From: Candidatus Planktophila sp.
GTDB lineage: Bacteria; Actinomycetota; Actinomycetes; Nanopelagicales; Nanopelagicaceae
Length of the DNA stretch: 61,775 nt
Direction of reading: 5' to 3'
Assembly: GCA_009691145.1 (NCBI GenBank)
Contig: SHVG01000002.1
Span: forward strand, 1 to 61,775
In this document: positions 42,836 to 50,891 of the stretch, one piece after another
Layout: every line of letters begins with the position of its first letter
Numbering within the stretch: the stretch's first letter is position 1
The notes under the pieces: generated by a model
Database searches by the model: none
The model's input: only the letters and a program-made list of their open reading frames with translations
What the model was told of the DNA's origin: nothing
Program-made: the position numbers and the translations under genes

Positions 42836-44260
42836 ATGGAAAAGTTAACGAACTTCATAAATGGCAAGGCCGCAGAGAGCACCTCTGGCGAAACAACATC
42901 TCTCATTAATCCATCGACAGGTGCTGCGTATGCAACGGCGCCGAAATCAAATGCCGCCGATGTCGATGCTGCATTTAGCGCAGCAAGTAATGCATCTGCT
43001 GGTTGGCGCGATTCAACTCCATCACAGCGCCAACGCGCATTATTGAAAATCGCCGATGCAATTGAGGATCGCCAAGCACAAGTTATTGAGATTGAATGTC
43101 GCAATACTGGTAAGCCGATTTCATTAACAACCTCTGAAGAAGTTCCACCGATGGTCGATCAGATCCGCTTCTTTGCAGGAGCTGCCCGAAACCTCGAAGG
43201 CAAATCTGCCGGTGAATATATGCCGGGCATGACGTCGATGATTCGCCGCGAACCAATCGGTGTGATCGGGCAAGTTACTCCCTGGAACTATCCAATGATG
43301 ATGGCCGTTTGGAAATGGGCACCTGCAATTGCTGCGGGCAATACCGTTGTCTTAAAGCCAAGTGATACAACACCTGCATCAACTGTATGGATGGCAAAAG
43401 TTATGTCAGAGTTTTTACCGGCCGGTGTTTTCAACGTTGTATGTGGCGAGCGCGAAACAGGCCGCGCAGTTGTTGAACATAAGCGCCCCGACATGGTTTC
43501 AATTACAGGTTCAATTGCTGCCGGTATCCAAGTTGCCCAATCTGCAGCTACTCAGTTAAAGCGCGTTCATCTTGAGCTCGGTGGTAAAGCCCCCGTTGTC
43601 GTATTTGCCGATGCAGATTTGCCGTCCGCCGCTGAAGCTATAGCAGTTGCCGGTTATTTCAACGCCGGCCAAGACTGCACGGCAGCTACCCGCGTCATAG
43701 TCCAAGCGGCCGCCTACGATGATTTCGTAGCGCTTTTAACGGCGCAAGCAAAGGCCGTTGCCATTGGCGCACCCGATGAAGATGTATTCCTTGGCCCGGT
43801 CAATAACGCTAATCAATTAGCGCGCATTGCAGGCTTCTTAGAGCGCGTGCCATCTCATGCAACGGTGATGACGGGCGGGCGCGCCCTTGACCGTCCAGGC
43901 TTCTTCTTCCCGCCCACCGTTGTTGCAGATCTTCTCCAAGAGGATGAAATGATTCAAAGCGAAATCTTTGGTCCCGTAATTACCGTCCAAAAATTTAGCG
44001 ATGAGGCCGATGCCGTTACCAAGGCAAATGGCGTGGACTACGGCCTAGCCTCCAGCGTCTGGACTAAGGATCACGGCCGGGCGATGCGTATGGCCAAGGC
44101 CTTTGACTTCGGTTGCGTCTGGATTAATACTCATATCCCGATCGTTGCCGAAATGCCACATGGTGGCTTTAAACGCTCGGGCTATGGCAAGGATTTATCG
44201 GGCTATGGCTTTGAAGATTACACGCGAATAAAGCACGTCATGACTAATCTTGGGGCATAG
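42836..44260 (+). CDS. Aldehyde dehydrogenase, probable 4-aminobutyraldehyde dehydrogenase
   Basis: NAD(P)-dependent oxidation of an aldehyde to an acid. The 474-aa protein is a canonical ALDH: GQVTPWNYPMMMAVWKWAPA, the active-site Glu near residue 245 in HLELGGKAPVV, the nucleophile Cys near 280 in NAGQDCTAATRV and EIFGPVITV. The C-terminus EMPHGGFKRSGYGKDLSGYG is close to the PatD/aminobutyraldehyde dehydrogenase subgroup. Its place next to polyamine transport, amine oxidase and agmatinase genes supports oxidation of 4-aminobutanal to GABA. Betaine aldehyde or other substrates remain possible. Confidence 0.85.
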   Translation: MEKLTNFINGKAAESTSGETTSLINPSTGAAYATAPKSNAADVDAAFSAASNASAGWRDSTPSQRQRALLKIADAIEDRQAQVIEIECRNTGKPISLTTSEEVPPMVDQIRFFAGAARNLEGKSAGEYMPGMTSMIRREPIGVIGQVTPWNYPMMMAVWKWAPAIAAGNTVVLKPSDTTPASTVWMAKVMSEFLPAGVFNVVCGERETGRAVVEHKRPDMVSITGSIAAGIQVAQSAATQLKRVHLELGGKAPVVVFADADLPSAAEAIAVAGYFNAGQDCTAATRVIVQAAAYDDFVALLTAQAKAVAIGAPDEDVFLGPVNNANQLARIAGFLERVPSHATVMTGGRALDRPGFFFPPTVVADLLQEDEMIQSEIFGPVITVQKFSDEADAVTKANGVDYGLASSVWTKDHGRAMRMAKAFDFGCVWINTHIPIVAEMPHGGFKRSGYGKDLSGYGFEDYTRIKHVMTNLGA

Positions 44261-44299
44261 TATTTGGCATCGACCTAACTACTAGAGGAGCACACCAGT

Positions 44300-45478
44300 A
44301 TGAGCGCACAACGACCACTCTCACCAGAGGCACGTTCAATTCTTAAGGCCGGCATCTCTCGCCGCGCGGTTCTTGCAGGTGCAGGCGGTGTGGGTGCAGC
44401 GGGCTTGCTGGCTGCATGTGGCGGTGGTGGTGGCGACAGTGCGACTGCTGAAAACTCAGTGCGCTGGGGCAACTGGCCGCTGTATTTAGATTTTGATGAA
44501 GAGAGCAAGACATATCCAACTCTTGAAAAGTTCAAGACACAAACTGGAATTGATGCGCAGTATTTTGAAGATTACAACGATAACGATGAATTCTTTGGAA
44601 AAGTTCAAGCTCAGCTAAAGCTCGGTGAAGATATTGGATACGACGTCGTCACACCAACTGACTGGATGGCCGCGCGCTGGATTCGTCTGGGCTATACACA
44701 GAAATTCGATTTAGCAAATATTCCAAACCATGTAAACATTCTCGACTCACTCAAATCTCCATCCTATGATCCAATGCGCGAATCTACGCTGACCTGGCAG
44801 GGCATCATGGCCGGCTTTGGTTGGAACACAGCGAAAAATCCAAAGGGAATTCATACACTCGATGAGCTCTTTGCCCCACAGAACAAGGGCAAGATCGTTG
44901 TCCTAACCGAGATGCGCGACACCATCGGAGTTATTCTCTTATCCCAGGGCGTCGATATTACTAAGGTGACTGAAGATCAATTCATGAACGCTGTTGACTT
45001 TATGGCCAAGAAGATTGCCGATGGCTGGATTCGTGGCGTCAAGGGTAATGAATACGCCGAGGATTTAACCTCGGGCGATGCAGCCGCTGTTATCGGTTGG
45101 TCTGGCGATATGTTCATTCTGGCCAGTGAAAACGAGGGCAAGTTTGACTTTGCAATTCCAGAGTCAGGCGGGACAATTTCAGGTGATAACTTGCTGATTC
45201 CTTCAACGGCGACTCCTGCTGGCAAGGCAAATGGCGAAAAGTTAATTAACTATTACTACGACCCAGTTGTAGCTGCCGAAGTCGCTGCCTACGTTAACTA
45301 TGTCTGCCCAGTAAAGGGTGCACAGGCTGAGATGGAAAAGATTGCACCAGAGCTTGCGACAAGTGAGTACATATTCCCAACCGAGAAGATGGCTTCACGT
45401 CTGCATGTATTCCGCTCGCTTACCCCAGATGAGGAAACTAAGTGGGCAGAGGCCTTCCAGCAGGCACAAGGCAACTAG
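44300..45478 (+). CDS. potD: Spermidine/putrescine ABC transporter substrate-binding lipoprotein (PotD-like)
   Basis: Extracellular solute-binding protein for polyamines. The 392-aa precursor has a twin-arginine motif (SRRAVLAG) at residues 20-27 and a lipobox LLAAC with Cys40, so it is probably exported by Tat and anchored as a lipoprotein. The mature part has WGNWPLYLDFDEE, the PotD-type YFEDYNDNDEFFGKVQ and VTPTDWMAARWIR, and the CPVKGAQAEM region. A GAGGAG ribosome binding site precedes it. It is followed by potA, potB and potC, a complete importer. Ligand range (putrescine, spermidine, others) is not decidable. Confidence 0.92.
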   Translation: MSAQRPLSPEARSILKAGISRRAVLAGAGGVGAAGLLAACGGGGGDSATAENSVRWGNWPLYLDFDEESKTYPTLEKFKTQTGIDAQYFEDYNDNDEFFGKVQAQLKLGEDIGYDVVTPTDWMAARWIRLGYTQKFDLANIPNHVNILDSLKSPSYDPMRESTLTWQGIMAGFGWNTAKNPKGIHTLDELFAPQNKGKIVVLTEMRDTIGVILLSQGVDITKVTEDQFMNAVDFMAKKIADGWIRGVKGNEYAEDLTSGDAAAVIGWSGDMFILASENEGKFDFAIPESGGTISGDNLLIPSTATPAGKANGEKLINYYYDPVVAAEVAAYVNYVCPVKGAQAEMEKIAPELATSEYIFPTEKMASRLHVFRSLTPDEETKWAEAFQQAQGN

Positions 45479-45485
45479 GTAACTA

Positions 45486-46631
45486 GTGGCAATTGACCCA
45501 ATTCTTGCGCGCGGAGATTTACGTTTAACACGAATCACTAAGTCATACGGTGATTTCAAGGCCGTTGATGATTTAACTTTAACGATTCCTAAGGGATCTT
45601 TCTTTGCACTCCTTGGACCATCGGGCTGTGGCAAGACAACAACGCTTCGCATGGTTGCAGGTTTAGAAGAGCCAACCGTTGGCAGCATTCACTTGGGCGA
45701 TACCGACATCACAACAACGCGCCCATATCAACGCCCGATTAATACGGTCTTTCAAAACTATGCACTCTTCCCACACTTAACAATCTTTGAAAATATCGCA
45801 TTCGGCCTGCGCCGTCGCGGAATTAAAGATGTTAAAGAGCAGGTCGATAAAGTCCTTAACCTTGTTGAGCTTCCCCATTTGGCGCAGCGTAAGCCAACGC
45901 AGTTATCGGGTGGTCAACAACAGCGCATCGCACTTGCCCGCGCGATTGTTAATCGCCCCGCACTTCTCTTACTAGATGAGCCACTCGGTGCCCTTGATTT
46001 AAAGCTTCGCCGCCAGATGCAGATCGAACTCAAATGGATCCAGCGTGAAGTCGGGCTCACTTTCGTGCACGTAACCCACGATCAAGAAGAGGCCATGACA
46101 ATGGCCGACACGATCGCCGTTATGAATGAGGGCAAGATCGAGCAGATGGGTACTCCAGCTGATTTATATGATGATCCAGAGACGGCTTTTGTCGCTAACT
46201 TTTTGGGTCAATCAAATCTGATTAAGGGAAAAATCGATGGCAATGATGGCGATAGCGTAGTTATCAATCTCTTTGGCCAGAAGATCTCGATGCCAAAGGC
46301 CCGTAGCCACGCCGTTGATAGCTCGCTCTATGCCGGTATTCGCCCCGAGAAATTCCGTATTACTCGCACTGGTTCGGCCTTTCGTGGCAACACATTAACT
46401 GGCGGGCGCGTTGAAGATGTTTCCTACATCGGCGTGAGTACTCAGTACGTCGTTGCAATGCCATGGGGACAGGAGCTCATGGTCTTCGAGCAAAATGACG
46501 ATGGCGTACCACCATTTAATAAGGGTGAAGAAGTTGTTATCTCATGGGAGCCAAGCTTTACATTTGGCCTTCGCGGAGATGAAGATATCGAGGCCGGTAC
46601 TGAAGTAAATCCAGAGGAAACGCCAGAGTAA
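45486..46631 (+). CDS. potA: Spermidine/putrescine ABC transporter ATP-binding protein
   Basis: Energises polyamine import. The 381-aa protein starts with GTG 45486. Walker A GPSGCGKTT is near residue 45, the signature LSGGQQQRIALARA near 140, Walker B LLLDEPLGALD near 160 and the H-loop THDQEEAMTMAD. A C-terminal TOBE/regulatory domain begins around residue 240. This domain order is typical of the PotA/FbpC group. Its stop overlaps the potB start (TAATG). Confidence 0.94.
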   Translation: MAIDPILARGDLRLTRITKSYGDFKAVDDLTLTIPKGSFFALLGPSGCGKTTTLRMVAGLEEPTVGSIHLGDTDITTTRPYQRPINTVFQNYALFPHLTIFENIAFGLRRRGIKDVKEQVDKVLNLVELPHLAQRKPTQLSGGQQQRIALARAIVNRPALLLLDEPLGALDLKLRRQMQIELKWIQREVGLTFVHVTHDQEEAMTMADTIAVMNEGKIEQMGTPADLYDDPETAFVANFLGQSNLIKGKIDGNDGDSVVINLFGQKISMPKARSHAVDSSLYAGIRPEKFRITRTGSAFRGNTLTGGRVEDVSYIGVSTQYVVAMPWGQELMVFEQNDDGVPPFNKGEEVVISWEPSFTFGLRGDEDIEAGTEVNPEETPE

Positions 46632-47491
46632 TGAGCATTACCGTGCCAAAGGTACGTGTTCCATACCTGTTGTTGTTTCCAGGTTTTGCATTTCTCTTTA
46701 CCTTCTTTATCCTACCCATTGTCAACTTAGCGCAAACCTCCACACAGAGTCCGATAGCTGGAGGAGATACAGGTCAGTACGAACAGAGATTTGCCTTTAG
46801 CAACTATGTCAACGCATTTTTAGAAAACCGCGAACAGTTTGCCCGCTCATTTGTCTATGCAACTCTAGCTACAGTATTTGCACTAGCGATTGCATATCCT
46901 CTGGCCTATGCCATTGCATTTAAATCTGGAAAGTTTAAAAATATTCTTCTCGTCTTAGTTGTTGCACCATTTTTTACCTCGTTTTTGCTGCGTACCATCG
47001 CCTGGAAACAGATCTTGGGCGAAGAAGGCTTTCTCGTTCCAACACTTCGAAACCTGCATTTGTTAGGGCAGCAGACCACAATTACATCGACTTCCATCGC
47101 CGTTGTCGCCGGTATGACCTATAACTTTTTACCCTTTATGACCCTGCCCTTGTATGCATCCCTTGAGCGCATTGATCCACGCACTATTGAGGCATCTGGT
47201 GATTTGTATGCAAATGGTCTAACGACTTTTCGCAGAGTTACTGTGCCGCTATCACTTCCTGGCGTCGTTGCAGGAACTTTGCTTACCTTTATCCCAGCAG
47301 CAGGTGACTATGTCAATGCTGCGATTCTCGGTAGCCCCAATACAAAGATGATCGGAAACGTCATCGAGTCGCGCTACTTTAAAATCGTTGATTATCCAAC
47401 GGCAGCTGCGCTCTCATTTACCTTAATGGCCGCGATTCTCATTCTTGTAACGCTCTATATCCGCAAGGCCGGAACAGAGGAGTTGGTATGA
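46631..47491 (+). CDS. potB: Spermidine/putrescine ABC transporter permease (PotB)
   Basis: Inner-membrane channel half. The 286-aa protein has six predicted helices beginning with LLLFPGFAFLFTFFILPIV near residue 13. The permease EAA-type loop EASGDLYANGLTTFRRVTVPLSLPG near residue 195 contacts PotA. PotB normally pairs with PotC, whose gene overlaps by four bases. It overlaps potA by one base, so the cassette is tightly coupled. Confidence 0.92.
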   Translation: MSITVPKVRVPYLLLFPGFAFLFTFFILPIVNLAQTSTQSPIAGGDTGQYEQRFAFSNYVNAFLENREQFARSFVYATLATVFALAIAYPLAYAIAFKSGKFKNILLVLVVAPFFTSFLLRTIAWKQILGEEGFLVPTLRNLHLLGQQTTITSTSIAVVAGMTYNFLPFMTLPLYASLERIDPRTIEASGDLYANGLTTFRRVTVPLSLPGVVAGTLLTFIPAAGDYVNAAILGSPNTKMIGNVIESRYFKIVDYPTAAALSFTLMAAILILVTLYIRKAGTEELV

Positions 47492-48324
47492 GCACAAAGA
47501 TTAAAGATGCCACCATTCCAACAATCCCATTTAAGGCACGTTTATCCCGCTGGTTTGGTCGCAACCTTCTGCGCATCTACATGATCTTTGGCTTCTCCTA
47601 CCTCTTTATCCCAGTTGCCTACACCTTCGCATTTTCATTTAATGACTCTGGAAAGAGTAACCTCATCTGGAAAGGTTTTACGCTAGATAATTGGCAGAAC
47701 CCGTGTGGCGCCCCACAGATCTGTAACGCCCTTGGAAACTCGATTAAAATCGGTTTACTGGCAACAACTTTTGCAACAATCCTTGGCACAATGATCGCCT
47801 TTGCAATTGGGCGATATCAATTCAAAGGCCGCTCAAGCTCTAACTTACTTATCTTTTTACCTATGGCAACACCAGAGATTGTTCTTGGTGCATCACTGCT
47901 CTCACTCTTTTTAGTTTTTAAAATTAATCCAGGTTTTTGGCCAACGGTTATCGCCCACGTCATGTTCTGTATCTCATTTGTTGTCGTGACCGTTAAGGCC
48001 CGTATCGCAAGTCTTGATCCACGACTAGAACAAGCTGCGATGGATTTGTATGCCAACGAGCTCGAAACTTTTCGCCGCGTAACCTTGCCATTAGTCGCCC
48101 CCGGAATCGCAGGGGCGGCGTTATTGGCCTTCTCACTCTCATTCGATGACTTTATTATTACTAACTTTAATTCTGGAACGTTGATTACTTTTCCGAAGTT
48201 CGTTTATGTGGCCGCTGCACGTGGTATCCCAGCACAGGCAAATGTCATCGGTTCTTCCATGTTTTTCTTGGCTTTAGCCATCGTTATAGCGGGCCAGTTA
48301 GTAAATCGTAAAAAAGCACGCTAA
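47488..48324 (+). CDS. potC: Spermidine/putrescine ABC transporter permease (PotC)
   Basis: Second channel half of the polyamine importer. The 278-aa protein has six helices and the EAA-like loop QAAMDLYANELETFRRVTLPLVAPG near residue 190, with SFDDFIITNFNSG, characteristic of PotC. ATG overlaps the potB stop. A 132-base structured region follows before the FAD oxidase gene. Confidence 0.92.
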   Translation: MSTKIKDATIPTIPFKARLSRWFGRNLLRIYMIFGFSYLFIPVAYTFAFSFNDSGKSNLIWKGFTLDNWQNPCGAPQICNALGNSIKIGLLATTFATILGTMIAFAIGRYQFKGRSSSNLLIFLPMATPEIVLGASLLSLFLVFKINPGFWPTVIAHVMFCISFVVVTVKARIASLDPRLEQAAMDLYANELETFRRVTLPLVAPGIAGAALLAFSLSFDDFIITNFNSGTLITFPKFVYVAAARGIPAQANVIGSSMFFLALAIVIAGQLVNRKKAR

Positions 48325-48337
48325 AGTGCGCTCATAG

Positions 48338-48456
48338 CCATAGCGAACTACAGGTTGTTAAAAGAAAGCCTGCGTTATGGGGTTAGGTTCCGGAGGACCC
48401 GGGCCGACTCATAGTTGTGATTGAAGGGGTGATTCCGGTTAAGGCCGGATAGCACG
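48338..48456 (+). promoter_or_regulatory. Structured 5' leader candidate upstream of the FAD amine oxidase
   Basis: The 132 bases between potC and the oxidase fold into consecutive hairpins. CCATAGCG pairs with CGTTATGG (8 bp, 48338-48345 with 48373-48380), and inside it CAGG pairs with CCTG across a 14-base loop and a 5-base bulge. GGTTC/GGACC forms a second stem (48386-48399). TCCGG/CCGGA (48434-48449) forms a third with TTAAGG in its loop, seven bases before the ATG, so the only AAGG-like ribosome binding site sits inside a hairpin loop. CTCATAG occurs twice (48331 and 48408). It does not match a riboswitch class I can recall. Confidence 0.4.
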
Positions 48457-49869
48457 ATGGCAACCATCGACCCTTCCATTCTCAAACATCTCTCCCATAT
48501 GCAGCCTGCGTTGTACTGGCTCGATGAAGATCCCCTTGAACCTCTGCCACATCCAACGTTGATCGGTGATGCCACGACTGATTTATGCATCGTGGGTGCC
48601 GGCTATACAGGTTTGTGGACTGCCCTCCTAGCTAAAGAGCAAGACCCAGATCGCGAAGTAATCGTGCTCGAACAACGTGAAACGGGTGCAGGTGCATCTG
48701 GGCGCAACGGTGGTTTCTGTAGCTACTCGCTGACCCACGGCTTCATGAATGGATACAGCCGCTTTAAAGATGAGATGGCGATTATCGAGCGCATGGGTCG
48801 CGAAAATCTAGATGGCATCGAAACCACAATTAAGAAGTACGGTATTGACTGCGACTTTGAGTGGAATGGCGAACTCCGTGTTGCCATCGAAGAGTGGCAG
48901 ATGGAGTCGATGGTTGAAGAGGCTCGTCTTCGCAACTCATTCGGTGACAACGTTGAGCTCTTAACATCTGTACAGACTCAAGCACGCGTTAAATCTGCGA
49001 TCTATAAAGGTGCGCTGTGGGATCCAGATGGCACTGCCTTAGTTGATCCAGCACGATTGGTGTGGGGACTTGAGCGGGCCTGTATAAAACTTGGTGTCAA
49101 GATATTTGAAAATACTCACGTTGAATGGTTAGAGTCCACCAACAGCGGCATGATTGTTCACACACCATACGGAAGCGTTTATGCACAGAAAGTTGCCTTA
49201 GCAACCAATGTATTTAAATCTCTTGTCAGAGGCACCCACAAATACGTCATCCCTGTTTATGATTTCCAACTCGTGACCGAGCCTTTAACACCCGAGCAAC
49301 TCGAAGCCATCGGCTGGAAAGAGCGCGAAGGTATATCGGATGCTGGAAACCAGTTCCATTATTATCGAATGACGAAAGATAATGAGATTTTATGGGGTGG
49401 TTACGATGCAATTTACAACTTCCGTGGCAAAGTACGCCAAGAGTACGAATCCGATGCCGAAACATACGCACATTTGGCCGAAGCATTTTTAGAGACTTTC
49501 CCGCAGCTAAAGGGTATTAAGTTCACCCATGGTTGGGGCGGGGCGATCGATACCTGTTCTCGGTTTTCTCCGTTTTGGGGAAAGGCATATCGAGGTCGAG
49601 TTGTCTACGTTATGGGCTACACCGGTTTAGGCGTTGGCTCTACGCGCTTTGGTGCACAAGTAATGCTCGATCTTTTAGATGGCGTGGACAATGAACGAAC
49701 TCGCCTTTCTATGGTTCGGAAAAAGCCGTGGCCTTTTCCACCTGAACCATTTCGCTTTATCTTTATTCGCCTTACTCAATGGTCAATTAATAAGGCCGAT
49801 GAAAAGCAGGGTAAGCGCAATTTATGGCTTCGACTCCTCGATTTATTGGGCTTGGGTTTCGATTCCTAA
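48457..49869 (+). CDS. FAD-dependent amine oxidoreductase (DAO family), probable putrescine or gamma-glutamylputrescine oxidase
   Basis: The 470-aa flavoprotein has the N-terminal dinucleotide fold DLCIVGAGYTGLWTALLAKEQ near residue 46, TGAGASGRNGGFCSYSL, the FAD-contacting VALATNVFKSL and the C-terminal VYVMGYTGLGVGSTRFG. The pattern is that of PuuB-like oxidases, which oxidise putrescine or its glutamyl conjugate to the aldehyde. No gamma-glutamylputrescine synthetase or hydrolase is in the window, so direct oxidation of a free amine is an open possibility. It lies in the polyamine cluster, with the structured leader upstream and the agmatinase gene 23 bases downstream. Confidence 0.82.
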   Translation: MATIDPSILKHLSHMQPALYWLDEDPLEPLPHPTLIGDATTDLCIVGAGYTGLWTALLAKEQDPDREVIVLEQRETGAGASGRNGGFCSYSLTHGFMNGYSRFKDEMAIIERMGRENLDGIETTIKKYGIDCDFEWNGELRVAIEEWQMESMVEEARLRNSFGDNVELLTSVQTQARVKSAIYKGALWDPDGTALVDPARLVWGLERACIKLGVKIFENTHVEWLESTNSGMIVHTPYGSVYAQKVALATNVFKSLVRGTHKYVIPVYDFQLVTEPLTPEQLEAIGWKEREGISDAGNQFHYYRMTKDNEILWGGYDAIYNFRGKVRQEYESDAETYAHLAEAFLETFPQLKGIKFTHGWGGAIDTCSRFSPFWGKAYRGRVVYVMGYTGLGVGSTRFGAQVMLDLLDGVDNERTRLSMVRKKPWPFPPEPFRFIFIRLTQWSINKADEKQGKRNLWLRLLDLLGLGFDS

Positions 49870-49880
49870 AGCTTTGCGCC

Positions 49881-49886
49881 TATTCT
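49881..49886 (+). promoter_or_regulatory. Possible leaderless -10 box before the agmatinase-family gene
   Basis: TATTCT six bases before ATG 49893 and after the oxidase stop. No Shine-Dalgarno sequence is present. Confidence 0.45.
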
Positions 49887-49892
49887 TAAGAC

Positions 49893-50891
49893 ATGACTAA
49901 CCACGGGAATATGTACGGCCCTGACTTTACTTTCCTAGGTATTGAGCGTTGCGATTTAGAAATCGCATCAACATATGCCGATGCTGATGTAGTCATTGTT
50001 GGTGCACCTATTGATAGTGGAACATCACATCGCTCGGGTGCAAAGTTTGGTCCACAAGCAATACGTGGTGGAGATTATCTTCCACACGATGGCCAGCGTC
50101 CGCACCTAGCTCTTCGTATCGATTCACTAAAAGCGATGAAAGTTGTTGATGCCGGAGATTTATTAATGCCTGGCGGAGATTTAATCGCATCTCTTGAAGT
50201 TTTGGCAGTTGCAACTGAAAGGATTTCACGTGCAGGTGCTATCCCAGTAATTCTTGGGGGAGACCACTCGATCGCATCTGCCGATGTCGCAGGAATCGCA
50301 CGTCACCGCGGCCTTGGCAAAATTTCGATGATTCACTTCGATGCCCACCCCGACACAGGTGAGGATCAATTTGGTGCATTAATCGGACACGGCACTCCCA
50401 TGCGCCGTTTAATTGAAACCGGCACCGTGCGTGGTGATCGCTTTTTACAACTTGGATTACGTGGCTACTGGCCAGATGCAAAGACGCTCGACTGGATGCG
50501 CGATAAAGGGATGCGCTCGTATGAGATGACTGAGATTCATCACCGGGGATTAAATACCGTCTTAGATGAGTCCTTTGCAACGTTGACCGATGGCTGCGAT
50601 GGAGTTTTCTTATCTGTTGATATCGATGTTGTAGATCCAGGAATGGCGCCAGGTACTGGCACACCAGAGCCAGGTGGAATGACCAGCCGCGAACTACTTG
50701 AATCTGTGCGCCGCATCTGTCTTGAGCTACCGGTTGTCGGAATCGATGTGGTTGAAGTTGCACCGGCATTTGATAGCGCCGATATCACTGCAATCCTTGC
50801 TAATCGGGTTGTATTAGAGGCGTTAAGTGCAATTGCTAAGCGTCGTTCGGGTGAGAAGTATTCACCAACACAAAACCTACTGGATCGCTAA
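49893..50891 (+). CDS. speB: Agmatinase/guanidino acid hydrolase (ureohydrolase family)
   Basis: Mn-dependent hydrolase that releases urea from a guanidino compound. The 332-aa protein carries all metal ligands: GGDHSIASAD near residue 123, IHFDAHPDTGED near 148 and LSVDIDVVDPGMAPGTGTPEPGG near 240. This pattern fits agmatinase or guanidinobutyrase rather than arginase. Beside polyamine transport and oxidation, agmatine to putrescine is the likeliest reaction, but guanidinobutyrate to GABA would also fit. dxr begins directly after the stop codon, so this gene drives into the isoprenoid block. Confidence 0.85.
   Translation: MTNHGNMYGPDFTFLGIERCDLEIASTYADADVVIVGAPIDSGTSHRSGAKFGPQAIRGGDYLPHDGQRPHLALRIDSLKAMKVVDAGDLLMPGGDLIASLEVLAVATERISRAGAIPVILGGDHSIASADVAGIARHRGLGKISMIHFDAHPDTGEDQFGALIGHGTPMRRLIETGTVRGDRFLQLGLRGYWPDAKTLDWMRDKGMRSYEMTEIHHRGLNTVLDESFATLTDGCDGVFLSVDIDVVDPGMAPGTGTPEPGGMTSRELLESVRRICLELPVVGIDVVEVAPAFDSADITAILANRVVLEALSAIAKRRSGEKYSPTQNLLDR

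Noticed and set aside
48325-48456. Guanidine-I (ykkC) riboswitch, suggested by TTAGGTTCCGG and GGGCCGA next to amine genes
   Set aside because: The second conserved half (GGAUAAAAGCCCGGGAG-like) is missing and the hairpin order differs, so the resemblance is superficial.
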